Assembly (NCBI GenBank): GCA_964035575.1 | Contig: OZ037863.1 | Coordinates: forward strand, 1,156,001 to 1,220,000 | DNA length: 64,000 bases | Direction: 5' to 3' | From: Rhynchopus sp. YZ270_cl-10 | Lineage: Eukaryota > Euglenozoa > Diplonemea > Diplonemida > Diplonemidae | Part shown: positions 17,587 to 28,900 of the stretch, in pieces | Layout: each line of letters starts with the position of its first letter | Numbering within the stretch: the stretch's first letter is position 1 | Position numbers and translations under genes: made by a program | The notes under the pieces: model-generated | Databases searched by the model: none | The model's input: the letters and a program-made list of their open reading frames with translations, nothing else | Told to the model about the DNA's origin: nothing

Positions 17587-19266
17587 ATGATGTACAAGGG
17601 TGAAATCGAGAATGGGCAGATGCACGGAAAGGGGTGTCTGGTGTATCCCAGCAACGAGAAGGTATGCACGGCACAAAAGGAATACTGCTCATGAGGTGTT
17701 GCCTGTCTGTGCTGGCTACACTAAGCTGGGAAACAGAACACAATCAGTCCAAATGTATTTGGCGGCCAGCAAAAAGGCGCCAAATTACCTCAAAAATCCA
17801 CAAATTCTGCCAAACTTATTTGGACGCGAAGATTCTTGGACTACTGATCCCTACTGTATCGAAAAAAATCAAAAACACACAACAAAAAACACCACCACCA
17901 CCACCACCACTACAGTACGACGGAGATTGGGTGTACGGAAAGCGCCACGGAACCGGAACCTACTTCTACACAGACGGCTCGCAGTACGAGGGTGAATGGG
18001 TCGATGACAAGGTGCACAACCGGGGTACCTGCACGTACGCGTCAGGAAACAAGTACGTGGGGGAGTGGTCGTACGGGAAAATAAACGGGCGTGGTACACT
18101 GCACTACGTCGATGGCGACAGGTATGCACACAGCACCGGGCTATTTCTGTCCTCAGAAACACCCAACAACAACAACTTGCAGCACTGCTGTGAGTTGTGT
18201 TTGGATACCACAATAGTACTATATTTCCACCACACCACACCACCACAGATACGAGGGCGAATGGAAGGACGGCAAGATGCACAACAAGGGAACCTACCAC
18301 TACAGCAATGGGGACCGCTACGAGGGTGAGTGGCGCGACGACAAGCGCCACGGAAAGGGTGTGGTCACGTACGCAGGCCCCAACGGCACTGTGCAGGAGA
18401 AGTACGAGGGTGACTGGGTGGACGGCAAGATGCACGGCTGGGGTAAGTACTTCTACGCAGACGCTGGGTATGCCTTGGGCTTTCAGCAAAAGGGATTTAT
18501 TTTATGAAGCTTCATGACACATTTCTAAACCTTACCCACCACTTTGTACATCACATCCATTCCACAGAGTCTACGAGGGAGAATGGGTGGACGGCAAGAT
18601 GCACGGCAAGGGAGTGTACGTCTTCCCGAACGGCAACAAATACGACGGAGAGTGGGTGGACGACGTGAAGGAGGGGTACGGTACTCTGACGTACGTGAAC
18701 GGCGAGAGGTATGAGGGCTACTGGCGTGACGACAAAGCGCACGGCAAGGGAAGTCTCACGTACATCCACGGTGACAAATACGTTGGCGACTGGGTGGCGG
18801 GCAAGAAGCACGGCCAGGGTGTGCTCACATACGCAAACGGTGACACATACGAGGGCGACTGGCGCAACGACTCAGCCACCGGCTACGGAATCCTCTCTTA
18901 CGCAAACGGCTGCCGCTACCAGGTACACCCTTTTCCCCTGCCTTTTTGACCTTTATTTATATTTTCCATAATTTGAAAACCCCAGAAGGTCTCACCCTCC
19001 CCCCTTACACACAAAATCCAAAAAAAAAAATCACCACCAAACAGGGTAACTGGGTTGAGGACCGTAGAAATGGAGAGGGTGTGTTGAACCTGCCCGACGG
19101 GTCTGTGTACGAGGGCGGCTGGGTCAACGGGAAGAAGGAGGGCAAGGCGCAGATCACACTGCCCGACGGCTCGCGTTTTGTGGGCCCGTTCAAGGAGGGA
19201 CGTGTCGCTGGACCGGGTGAGTTCTTCCTCTCGCCCGAGTCCGACCTGAACAACTCCGACTACTAG
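17587..19266 (+). CDS. MORN-repeat protein, five exons
   Basis: Exons 17587-17661, 17916-18121, 18249-18467, 18568-18922 and 19045-19266 join in frame to 333 aa. Introns of 254, 127, 100 and 122 nt have GTATGC or GTACAC donors and CACAG, TACAG or ACAG acceptors. Almost the whole protein is about 14 MORN units ([18 protein letters not shown] type, 23 residues). There is no other domain; the C-terminus is SDLNNSDY. All-MORN proteins of this size, such as MORN1 of kinetoplastids and apicomplexans, are cytoskeletal or membrane-associated scaffolds. Flagellar RSPH1-like proteins are related. Intron 1 holds an inverted copy of the ggacaagaa repeat. Exact role is unknown. Confidence 0.9.
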
Positions 19267-20549
19267 GACCCCAGGCGGGTCTCTAAATTCTGATGTTAAA
19301 ACTTGATCACTGTAAAAATAGATGCTTTTCAAGGTGCCTAAGCAAACGACACTTAGCATTTGATAAACCCCCCTTTTTTTTTCCATTCAAGTTTTCCTCA
19401 TTTGAACGAAGAGCTCCGTTGAGCAGAGCCCATTTCAAGTTTTTATTTTATTTTTTTGTTAGTATCCAAAGTTCACCCCTCCGCTTTTTGTGTTGTATCT
19501 AAAAAGAAAAAAATCATTGAACAAAAAGATGAATCAAAAGTAATGTTCTCATTTTTTTTTTTTGTACAGAATATCTGTTTTTTTGAGGTGGAGTTTTTTT
19601 TTTTTTGTGCGGATAAAAATGGTTTGGCTATTTGAGCAGATGATGTTGTATGACTGAATGTGAATCTGGCTTTCAAGTTTTCTTTGGAACAGACGAATGG
19701 TCCAAAAAGTCTATAAAAAAATGAATCTTTTTATCCGGATGAGACCTCAAAAAGGAAAAAAAAAAACAACAGCCTAAGAGCAAAAAAAAAACAAAAAAAA
19801 AAAAAAAATCCCCTGTAGATCCTTGTTTGTAGCCTATGCAAACACGCCCCTTTTTCTCCCCTTCCCCTCCATCTGCGCTTAGTGTTTTTTTTTGTAGGTA
19901 ACTGTGTTCCCCCACCCCAAATTCCCTGCCTGACTCTCACCCCATGTCTGGTAGGGCGTTTTAGTTTCCCTGATGATATAAGATGAGTTGTGTGATGCAT
20001 TTGTCTTTTCAAGTTTGTGGATGACCTGGACTCATGTTTTTGTTCTTTCTCCGATTCGTCAACGATTCGAAGCGTCAGCTTCTTTCGTTATTTATTTATT
20101 TCTCTATTTTTTTTTGCATTTTTTTCGCGTCAATTATTTACTTTCTTTTCTCTTGACATTGTGCTTACTCAGCGCAATTTGGGTGGAAGAGGTGGAAAAA
20201 CTGGACGAGGAAATAAAAAAAAAGCTTCTTTTTGAGAGAGAAAAACAACGACGATCCATTAGGTCATTGAGGTTCAAGACGAATGATGGCACAACATAAC
20301 AAAACCACTTCCCCTTCCCCCCTTATGTTCAGTTTTTTTTCCCCCCGCCTCCCTTTTTTTTGCCTGATCTTTTTTTTTTGTTTTTCCCCTTTTTTTCAGG
20401 CGAATCCCTCCCTGTAGAAACCCACCCCATTTTCCCTCTTTTTTGAGGGGGATTTATACAAAAAAATATGCTGTAAAAATGCTCGATGGAATAACAAAAA
20501 AAATGAAAGGATCCGACGAATTGTCTTTGTCGTCACAGCAAAAAAAAAA
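19267..20549. other. Intergenic, no gene seen
   Basis: Homopolymer-rich (A, T and C runs) with no convincing gene and no named repeat. Short open frames are translations of low-complexity DNA. Confidence 0.5.
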
Positions 20550-22742
20550 GAGAAAAGTTCGATTTCGGCCTCGAAAATTACCGTGACACCGATTTGTCAC
20601 GGAATTTTGTCACGGAATTTTTTTGAAAGATTCGATTTCGTGACAAAAAAAAATCGATTTCGTGACAAACCGATTTTTTCATTGACAAAAAAAAATTCGA
20701 TTTCGTGACAAATCCAAAAATTCAGTGACAAAAAAATGTCAATGAAAAAATGGATTTTGTCAAGGAAACCGAACTTTTTGTCACGGAAAAAGTCGTGACA
20801 GAAATGGATTTTGTCAAGGAAACCAAACTTTTTGTCACGGAAAAAGTCGTGACAGGGCACTGGGTACTGGGTACACTGGATACAAGGATAAAAGTCGTGA
20901 AAGAGCAACCACAGCTCCACATGACAAACACAAAAGTGTCCAGTCACGTGGGGCATTCATGCACTGAGGAGATAATGATCCAACAATTTACAAGAAAGAT
21001 TACTTAACCTACTGCTGGAAATTGCCAGGTCGTAGTAACACACAAAGTGTGCCTCCGTTCGGGAAGACCGGATATTCTAGAGACCAAAAAGGCCTCAAGA
21101 ATATCTTCCGGTAGTCAAGGTATAACCGAATGAACGGCCCAAGACCCCCGTGGAGAAGTTAAATGTGTAATGCTATCAGGTAGAAACTGCGAACACTGTC
21201 TTACCCTCCTCAATGCATGGTGGAAGATGTCTTTGACAACAAATATCCTGTACCCAGGTACCAGGTTCCCAGACCCACGTAGTACCACGTCGCAGTACTA
21301 CGCAAAATTTACCACCAGACCCTGTCTTCGTGCACCTTAAGTACAACGCCGCAGACAGGCCAAACATGCGTTGGACTCAGAGGAATGCCTGCTGTGCAGT
21401 GTATCAAACATGAGAACCAACTCCCAGCAACAAGGGGCGCCTTTTGGCAGGCGTTGTTGAGGGTGTTTGGGGTGCAAAGTTTTCCACAATTTTGATGCGC
21501 GGGTACAGAAGTGTTATCTTGTTCTTTCATCTCTAGGAATGTAAATGTCAATCGCGTTTAACTACCACTAGGGCTTGTTCAGTGAACCCACGAGGGGTCG
21601 AAGGGGGTTGGTTATCCCATATCTATCAAAGGTTGTGTCGACCAGGCGAATCCACTATGTTACGCTGTATGATGATAAATCCGAAGAAATAACAGTGCAT
21701 AGCAACTGCAGGAAGTTTGTTAAAAAGAGTGCCTCACGCTACACAAACCACCACCCGCGATTGACTTAGATGTTATAACAAAGAGAATTCAGAACAAAAC
21801 AACACCCTGCCCCATACACACTAAATTGTCATGCTTCAAGAGCATGCCTGGGCCAAAATTACTATGACGAAAAGGCAACAAGACCACCCACAAGGAGTGT
21901 GAATTGTGCACTGGTTTTCTGGGGGAACAAACAATATTTTCTTGTGTCTAGTCCTCCGGAAGCAGAGGACAGACTTTCCGGAAGGTTTCCAAAGTCGAAT
22001 TTCTTGCACTAGCTATGCTCCCTGGTTAATGGCTATAGCAGTGACTGACAAAGTGTTCCCACCCCCCTTTCCACCACCATAATAACCGAACTCTGCTTAT
22101 CAAACCACAATCTGAATCTGCTTCCGTCGCATGCGCTGGTGGATTCGATCTGTTTTGGTGTGTGTAATGGAATGTATGGGTGAGGGTTGGGGTATTAGGT
22201 ATAGAAACGTGCGCACCCATTAATTTTTTACCGAATGAAAATGAAATCTGCAATGAGTGTCTGCTGCATATCATTTAGTGGGGCTGGCCTCTGGCCAGAG
22301 GCGTGCAAGCCTGACCGTGTTCGCGATATACTAAGTCTTGCATAATCATAAAGTTATCATACCTTGTGTCTTCAGTCTCTGCCCTTCGGTTTCTAGACAG
22401 CTCAAGAATGGCCTCTTTTGTGTTTGTCAAGTGGCTGTCTGGTCACTTTTCAGTGACTGGCGGGTTGGCTGTCACGACTTTTTCCTTGACAAATTCCATT
22501 TTTTTCAATGACATTTTTTTGTCAATGAAAAAATGGATTTGTCACGAAATCGAATTTTTTTTTGTCAATGAAAAAAGTCATTTGTCACTAAATTGAATTT
22601 TGTATGTCAATGAAAAAATCGGCTTGTCACGAAATCGATTTTTTTTTGTCACGAAATCGAATCTTTCAAAAAAATTCCGTGACAAAGTACCGTGACAAAT
22701 CGGTGTCACGGGTATTTTCGAGACCGAAATCGAACTTTTCTC
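20550..22742. mobile_element. Mutator-like element A, long TIRs
   Basis: The terminal inverted repeats start GAGAAAAGTTCGATTTCGG and extend about 250 bp with many internal TTTGTCACG and TCACGAAATCGA subrepeats. The left end abuts ten A residues (20540-20549) and the right end abuts ten A residues (22743-22752), compatible with a 9-10 bp target duplication. The core (about 20888-22060) is a near copy, inverted, of the core of element B (about 42898-44066), although the TIRs are unrelated. Open stretches in the core (for example 21575-21769) give Cys/His-containing peptides with no transposase motif I know. It is probably non-autonomous and decayed. Confidence 0.75.
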
Positions 22743-22766
22743 AAAAAAAAAAGAACGACAGTGAAG

Positions 22767-22830
22767 ATTGCACAAACTGTGGCAACACAACCGAGGCAAA
22801 CTACACTACTCCAACAATTTATCAGAAAAA
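22767..22830 (+). repeat. Dispersed repeat gcacaaactgtggcaacac, copy 1
   Basis: gattgcacaaactgtggcaac, then aaactacactactcc, then aacaatttatca. Related copies are at 32503-32568 and, inverted, 44299-44350. Confidence 0.65.
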
Positions 22831-22840
22831 AAAAAAAAAT

Positions 22841-22892
22841 ATAGTGCAGTTCATCTTCGGGTGTACATTAAAACAACCAAGTTTTCAAAAAA
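22841..22892 (+). repeat. 52-bp dispersed repeat, copy 3
   Basis: Diverged copy (atagtgcagttcatcttcgg, then acaaccaagttttcaaaa) immediately after the gtggcaacac repeat. Confidence 0.65.
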
Positions 22893-23131
22893 GAAAAAGA
22901 AAAAAAAAATGAAGTAAGTGATCAACATGACAAAGACAATACTGATGACGAAAGGGAGAGAGGCGTAGTGTGAGGTATTCTGGGGGAGCGGGAATGAGTG
23001 AGGGAATTTTGTTCAAAGGTCGTAAAATCTGGGTAAAAAAGAGGGGGAGGGAAAGGGAGGGAGGGGGACAGAGTTCAACAACGTGTGAAAAACAAAAAGG
23101 GAATCTTTTTCGTTTTGGAATCGAAACTCAA

Positions 23132-23660
23132 TAAAAAAAGTAAATCACCAAAAAAAAAGGAATTTGTGGACAAAGAAAAATTAACGTTTTTTTATATTGC
23201 ACATATCACCAACACACTTTCCACCCCCCACCCATTTCCCCCCCCCCCCCCCCTTTTTTTTTTGTTACGCACACTACTTTGTGAGCGGAAAGTGTTCATT
23301 GTCGTTCACCTCACCCCAACCGTGCTCCGCAACACCATCACCCAAGGTGAGAGATTATTGTGGAAACATCCATGCATCAAAACAACTCAAGGGGAGTGAG
23401 GAACGACAAAAGTTACACTTTTTATGAAGTAGCGGGCTTGGTACAAATAATTCCCCCTGCCCCCCAGCCCCCCATCCCCCAATCTCTTTCTTGTCCCCCT
23501 ATTTCTTTTTTTTTGTAATCAATTCCTTTTTGAATTAAAAGAACACACATGAGATACAAGCCAAAATTAAAAGGGGGGGTGAAAAAAATGACCCCATCGA
23601 TTCTCCGAATGAGAAGAGGCACAACGAGTATACATTAGCAGCAAAAAAAAATTAAAAGAA
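23132..23660 (+). repeat. Segmental duplication copy 1 (empty-site copy)
   Basis: Matches 24783-24878 plus 26968-27492 over about 500 bp, including aaagtaaatcacc, gtgagcggaaagtgtt, agagattattgtggaaac and gtagcgggcttggtac. At 23200-23207 it carries one uninterrupted CACATATC, where the other copy holds a 2.1-kb transposon. No CDS is evident in either copy. Confidence 0.85.
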
Positions 23661-24097
23661 AAAAAAATATGGAAAAAAAAGCGGGGAGTAAACCAAGAGA
23701 ACAACATTGCACACAAAAAAATTAAAAAGGCCGAAAAAAAATATAAAAAAAATACACTTTTTTGCTAAGAAAAGAGTACCCCGTTGTTTCCTCTCCCTTG
23801 AACTCCCCTCTTAGCGGGGGGGAGAGGCAAAAACAAAAACAAAAAAAAGACAAAAAACAAAAAAAAACAAAAAAGTCACAAAAAAAAATAAAAATGCATA
23901 CTCTTTTTGGTACATCTGCTCTCTGCTCTTCAAATCGGCGATTTTTCGTGTTTCCTGTTCTCCATTTGGTTGCTATCCTATATTAAGATAGGTGGTCAAG
24001 AGTATTGTGTTGATACAACCATGACTCGAAATGAAGGTAACAATATTTGAACAACTTTCAAAACCTTGACAGAAAAACACAAGAACACACCAATACA
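23661..24097. other. Intergenic, no gene seen
   Basis: A-rich low-complexity DNA up to the PEBP start codon. Confidence 0.5.
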
Positions 24098-24637
24098 ATG
24101 CACGCCCCATGGGACAGAGTGGAGGCAGAGCTGCAGCGTGTGACGGGGCTGGCGGACGTGGCGCACCTCTGTGAGGTGGGCGAGGCAACACAGCTGAAGA
24201 TCCGCTTCCCGCAGGTGGAGGTGCATACGGGTGCGGCGCTGCCGTTGGCGCAGGTCAAGAAGGACGTTGCGTTTGACATCTTGGGTGCGCGGGAGGGGCG
24301 TGCGTACTGTGTGTACTGCTATGACCCGGACCCGCCGCTGTGGCTCAACGACATCCCGCACCTCTTTGTCTGGAACCTTGACACACCTGCCGGCAGCACC
24401 CATATCAAAGGTGATGCAGCCACGCACATTGTGCCGTGGCTTGCACCGAACCCACCCTACGGCACACACCGCTACATCTTCCTCCTCTGCGAGCAGCGTG
24501 CAGGGCACACCACACCACCCCCTGCACCGAAGCGTTTCAAGACCGACTCCGCTGCCTTCCTCGAGGAGCACGACCTGCACGTTGTCTCGGCTACGTACTT
24601 CACCGCAGGCAAGTCATCCAGATGTTCTGTCATGTGA
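24098..24637 (+). CDS. PEBP/RKIP-family protein with C-terminal CaaX box
   Basis: 179 aa. Phosphatidylethanolamine-binding proteins bind phospholipid head groups and kinases and act as signalling modulators. Seen: the CYDPDPP motif (DPDxP) near residue 87 and YGTHRYIFLLCEQ (GxHR) near residue 130, the two PEBP signature regions. The start MHAPWDRVEAEL is fixed by the paralogue at 31004, which shares ccaatacaatgcac; the earlier in-frame ATG at 24047 is not conserved. The last residues KSSRCSVM form a Cys-aliphatic-aliphatic-Met box, which suggests farnesylation and membrane anchoring, unusual for this family. There is no signal peptide. Confidence 0.9.
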   Translation: MHAPWDRVEAELQRVTGLADVAHLCEVGEATQLKIRFPQVEVHTGAALPLAQVKKDVAFDILGAREGRAYCVYCYDPDPPLWLNDIPHLFVWNLDTPAGSTHIKGDAATHIVPWLAPNPPYGTHRYIFLLCEQRAGHTTPPPAPKRFKTDSAAFLEEHDLHVVSATYFTAGKSSRCSVM

Positions 24638-24742
24638 TCTGTTTTCCCCCAGCAGTTTGACGTTATTTGTTTGCTTTTGCCTTGTCCGTGGTGGCGAGTG
24701 TAGTTTCCCATTCCATCCACCACCCTTAGTAGTAGGGGGGAG

Positions 24743-24796
24743 ATAGTGGAGCACACTCTAGGGTGGCTACACTAATACAACCAAGTTTTCAAAAAA
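24743..24796 (+). repeat. 52-bp dispersed repeat, copy 4
   Basis: Variant agtggagcacactctagggt, then ggctacactaatacaacc. It is identical to the inverted copy at 50700-50747, so these two are the youngest pair. Confidence 0.8.
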
Positions 24797-24878
24797 AGTA
24801 AATCACCAAAAAAAAAGAATTTGTGGACAAAGAAAAATTGTCTATTGTTCTCAACTTTTTTTTTATATTGCACATATC
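24783..24878 (+). repeat. Segmental duplication copy 2, left part
   Basis: Matches the start of the 23132 copy and ends with CACATATC (24871-24878), the left target duplication of the inserted element. Confidence 0.85.
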
Positions 24879-25111
24879 CAGGGGTGTCGCTAATTCGGGT
24901 CCAGGGTCCCGACTTTTTCAAAACCAAAAAAAAAAAATTTGCACCCCAGGGAAATGTCATATCTTCACGATTTTGGGGAAAATTTTTTTTCATGAATGGT
25001 GCTATAGGAAATGAGTCAACGACCTGTCAGCGACCTGTCAGCGACCTGTCAGCGACCTGTCAATATCGGGGGGGGGGAGGGTCATTTTTTAATAGTACTT
25101 TGCCATTTTCA

Positions 25112-25391
25112 GGTACACAGGTACACAGGTACACAGGTACACAGGTACACAGGTACACAGGTACACAGGTACACAGGTACACAGGTACACAGGTACACAG
25201 GTACACAGGTACACAGGTACACAGGTACACAGGTACACAGGTACACAGGTACACAGGTACACAGGTACACAGGTACACAGGTACACAGGTACACAGGTAC
25301 ACAGGTACACAGGTACACAGGTACACAGGTACACAGGTACACAGGTACACAGGTACACAGGTACACAGGTACACAGGTACACAGGTACACA
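25112..25391 (+). repeat. Minisatellite (GGTACACA) x35
   Basis: Thirty-five perfect 8-bp units, 280 bp. All frames stay open and encode octapeptide repeats, but there is no sign of a gene. Confidence 0.98.
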
Positions 25392-25969
25392 TCACGTTCT
25401 ATCTTGTGCATCCCAGCTTGAACTTTTCCGCTTCACAGCTGGTATGTGAATGTGTTCACAGACCAGCTGTGAAGCGGCAAAGTAGAAATCACCTCCAGCT
25501 TCGAGGGGCTCAGGGCTGTGTGACGCTGCTGATTTCGACACGTTGCCGAAGAAGCGATCGCGCTTTGTGTGGTTTTGTGTATCCCAAAAGGAGTCATCAC
25601 CCAAAGCATTTTGACTAAACGTCTGAACGTTGTGAACCTGGAATCGATTGCAGACAGGAAAAAGAGGATGGGCAGGCAGAGCCTGCCCGACCTGTGTGAA
25701 GTGAATCAGTGATTGCCTGACAGATGTCTGGGTAACCGTGTATTCTGTGTGGGTATTCATGTGCGGAGTTTTTCCCATTGTCCCCTTACATTGTGATTTA
25801 CGTGTACCTACCCTCCCCCGTGCATAAGTCCGACCCCCATTACCCGTGCATAAGTCCGATGACCCGTGTATAAGTCCGGGCAGATTTGGGCTCAGGATCG
25901 GACTTATGCACAGGCCGACTTATACACCGGTTTTGTGTACTGGTGGTGGGGAGAAATATTTTTAGAGCG

Positions 25970-26000
25970 TTTTCCCCGCTCGCGAAGCGAGCGGGGAAAA
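25970..26000. repeat. Perfect 14-bp stem hairpin with GAA loop
   Basis: TTTTCCCCGCTCGC, loop GAA, then the exact complement. It is the longest of many short GC hairpins with GAA or TTC loops in this window. Confidence 0.85.
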
Positions 26001-26129
26001 AAATTTGGGGTGTTTTTCCGCGAGCGAAGCGAGCGCAATTTTATTTTTATTGGCGATGCATTCACCAGGGATCATCTTCACGCTTCTCATGTCAAAACAT
26101 CATCCTCACAATTCTCAAAGAGGTGAACC

Positions 26130-26315
26130 TGTACTGCAAAATAGTGGAAAACTTTGCACCCCAAACAGTCTCAACAGACAAAAGGTGCCCCTTGGGTGTT
26201 GGTTCTCATGTTTGATACCTGCACAGCAGGCATTCCTCTGAGTCCAACGCTGTTTGGACTGCCTGCGGCGTTGTACCGAAGGTGCACGAAGACAAAAATT
26301 TTGTGGTGTCACATT
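26130..26315 (-). mobile_element. Fragment of the Mutator-like core within the hAT-like element
   Basis: Roughly 85 percent like 43470-43640 of element B (aaactttgcaccccaaaca, ggcattcctctgagtccaac, gttgtac ... aggtgcacgaagacaa). The minus strand reads a peptide with HENQ and FGVQSFP as in elements A and B. Confidence 0.75.
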
Positions 26316-26348
26316 CCCTCATGTATGTCTGTACTCCCAATCCCCTGT

Positions 26349-26672
26349 TTATACTGTTTATACTGTGTATACTGTGTATACTGTGTATACTGTGTATACT
26401 GTGTATACTGTGTATACTGTGTATACTGTGTATACTGTGTATACTGTGTATACTGTGTATACTGTGTATACTGTGTATACTGTGTATACTGTGTATACTG
26501 TGTATACTGTGTATACTGTGTATACTGTGTATACTGTGTATACTGTGTATACTGTGTATACTGTGTATACTGTGTATACTGTGTATACTGTGTATACTGT
26601 GTATACTGTGTATACTGTGTATACTGTGTATACTGTGTATACTGTGTATACTGTGTATACTGTGCATACTGC
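26349..26672 (+). repeat. Minisatellite (GTATACTGT) about x36
   Basis: Thirty-three perfect 9-bp units (26367-26663) with two variant units to the left and one to the right. The same flanking sequence at 53133-53262 has only two units. Confidence 0.97.
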
Positions 26673-26798
26673 GGAAATTGACCAAAAACGAGAAAGTGTC
26701 CATTTCGGCAAATTGACCCCACCACTGGCCGGATGGATTCCGGAAATGCAAATGCCGGCGTTTCTAAGCAAGTTCTAAGCAAGAGGAAAAAAAACACA

Positions 26799-26834
<36 letters not shown>

Positions 26835-26967
26835 ACAAATTGTCAGGATCTTGATCAGGAAGAAGAAGATTTGAGTCCGTGGAAAAAAAAAAATATTCTT
26901 TAAGAACTTTCTGGTACCGTGGATTTCAGATTTTTCAAAAATTTCCCCAAAATTAGCGACACCCCTG

Positions 26968-27492
26968 CACATATCACCAACACACTTTCCACCCCCACCC
27001 ATTTCCCAAGTACAAAATAAAGTAGCAAAAGCAAAAACAAAACAAAACAAAACAAACTTTCAAACCACCCATTTCCCCCCCCCCTTTTTTTTTGTTACGC
27101 ACACTACTTTGTGAGCGGAAAGTGTTATTATCGTTCACCTCACCCCAACCGTGCCCCGCAATACCACCCAAGGTGAGAGATTATTGTGGAAACATCAATG
27201 CATCAAAACAACTCAAGGGGAGTGAGGAACGACAAAAGTGACACTTTTTATGAAGTAGCGGGCTTGGTACAAATGATTTCCCCCCCGCCCCCCTGCCCCC
27301 CCAATCTCTTTCTTGTCCCCTCATTTATTTATTTTTTTGTAATCAATTCCTTTTTGAATTCAAAAAGAACGCATGAGATACAAGCCAAAATTAAAAGGGT
27401 GGGGGTGAAAAAAATTGCCCCATCGATTCTCTGAAGGAGAAGAGGCACAACGAGTATACATTAGCAGCAAAAAAATTAAAAGAAAAAAAATT
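26968..27492 (+). repeat. Segmental duplication copy 2, right part
   Basis: Continues the match to 23200-23660 after the inserted element, starting with the right CACATATC. An extra aaaacaaaacaaaac insert is present near 27030. The match ends near 27492. Confidence 0.85.
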
Positions 27493-27498
27493 ACCTAA

Positions 27499-27646
27499 CC
27501 CCCCCTAGCCTACATATAGTTACTGCACGTTTTACTTTTTTCGGCAAAAAAACAAAAGCCAAAGCAATACAGAGAGAACCAGCCAATTTTTCAACATACA
27601 AACGATCTTTCGATCCCCCCTAGCCTATATATAGTTACTGCACGTT
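27499..27646 (+). repeat. Pair of 32-bp direct repeats
   Basis: ccccccctagcctacatata, then gttactgcacgtt, at 27500-27531 and again at 27615-27646 with one difference. They flank about 80 bp and may mark the edge of an insertion, because the duplicated segment ends at 27492. Confidence 0.7.
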
Positions 27647-28089
27647 AAATCTCTCGATAAATGCGATTTTTCCGATTTTGATCCTCAGAACCGCAGAAGT
27701 CCCCGAAAACCATACCAAACCACCTAGGGGACCCAAAAAACGCACCAGCGCCCCAGTTTTGACACAGAAACACTCAGATAATGCCTGAAATGCAATTTTA
27801 AAAGAGTGCCTACAGAACTTGTACCTGCCCACCCCCCCGTAGATAGAGCAAATCACACATTCATGACGCCTCAGTGTGGGCCAGGGGCCAGAAAAGCCCC
27901 CAAAGCCACATATTTTCACCCCAGAACCTATCCCGAGGGGTACCCAGGCGGTTTTGGGGTGTTTAGAGGGACTTGATGGAACTTAGAGCCATGTTTCAAA
28001 AAGGGTTCGAAAATCGGTCAATAGCGTGACGCGAGCGTGACGTGGTTTTGGGGTGTTTTTTCATAAAAACCCCGATTTTTTTTGGTAAC

Positions 28090-28900
28090 AAAGCCTCTGT
28101 TCAGGTCGTCTGTGGTTTTATTGACAGCTCGAGCGGGTGACATGGAGCGTGGGAACGGTATCAGGGGAAATGAACATTTTTGTGATATCCATAGGCACAT
28201 TACCACGGTTTCGTCAGCCCTCGTGGCATGCCCTCCTCCAGTTTGCGTTAATACAAGATCGGCGGCCTCCAGTCCGTATGGACTTGGGCACTGCCAGGTT
28301 CCGCACGTGAGCGTCGGACCGGTCACTGCTCTGGGTGCCCATGTGTTTTGGCCAATTCTTGACGAGGATGGGGGTGCAGGACGCAAAGTCGTTACGGACG
28401 GAGCGAACCTTCTCCTACGCACATCAGTCGTTGGCCTCGTGCCCAGGGGTGTCTACAAGATACAAGGTTCAACCTCTTCTTGTGATCCACCGAGCACGCA
28501 GCGAACAGTGTGCATCAAACCCTCAGGATCCTGTAGCACCGAGTGTGTGTGATCCCCAGATGTGAGTCTGCGTCAGGACATACGCCGTCTGCCATCAAGC
28601 GGAGGGTGCTCCAATACTCCTCAGGTGTCTCACCCACGGTCGTACGCCCTTCCAGCAAGGATTCTCCCGAAAGACTTCTTCAATGGCATCGTGAACAGTC
28701 GCGAGGCTCACACAGACTTTTTCGACCACTGACGTCTCACGGCCCGGTAGGCCCACGGTTTCCAGCTCAGCCAGCACCACCTCTACGAAGACGAGTACAT
28801 GGCCACCCGCTACACGAAGGAGCAATCACAGCGATCACGAACCACGCGATTGAGGTGGTTTCACAGGTGGTCAGCGGGGAAGCATACGAGGCTTCATAAA
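28090..28900 (-). pseudogene. Coding-like relic, family unknown
   Basis: GC-rich island in AT-rich DNA with several adjoining open stretches on the minus strand (for example LTCGTWQCPSPYGLEAADLV and VSLATVHDAIEEVFRENPCW) and competing open frames on the plus strand. No family is recognised. A decayed transposon gene is the likeliest source. Confidence 0.3.

Larger units (their letters stand above)
24879..26967. mobile_element. hAT-like non-autonomous element with two minisatellites
   Basis: It begins CAGGGGTGTCGCTAATT and ends with the exact complement, 17-bp perfect TIRs. It is flanked on both sides by CACATATC (24871-24878 and 26968-26975), an 8-bp target duplication typical of hAT elements. 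The homologous sequence without insertion is at 23200-23207. It carries the 8-bp and 9-bp minisatellites, a decayed fragment of the core shared by Mutator-like elements A and B (about 26130-26315), repeated cgtgcataagtccga motifs (25830-25925) and a perfect GAA-loop hairpin (25970-26000). No transposase frame is seen. Confidence 0.9.

Noticed and set aside
24821-25618. Open frames of up to 265 aa across the GGTACACA array
   Set aside because: They are translations of a perfect tandem repeat whose unit contains no stop in any phase; nothing at either side looks coding.
26154-26836. Several 130-180 aa frames on both strands over the GTATACTGT array
   Set aside because: Nine-base units without stops keep every frame open; the peptides are simple repeats.
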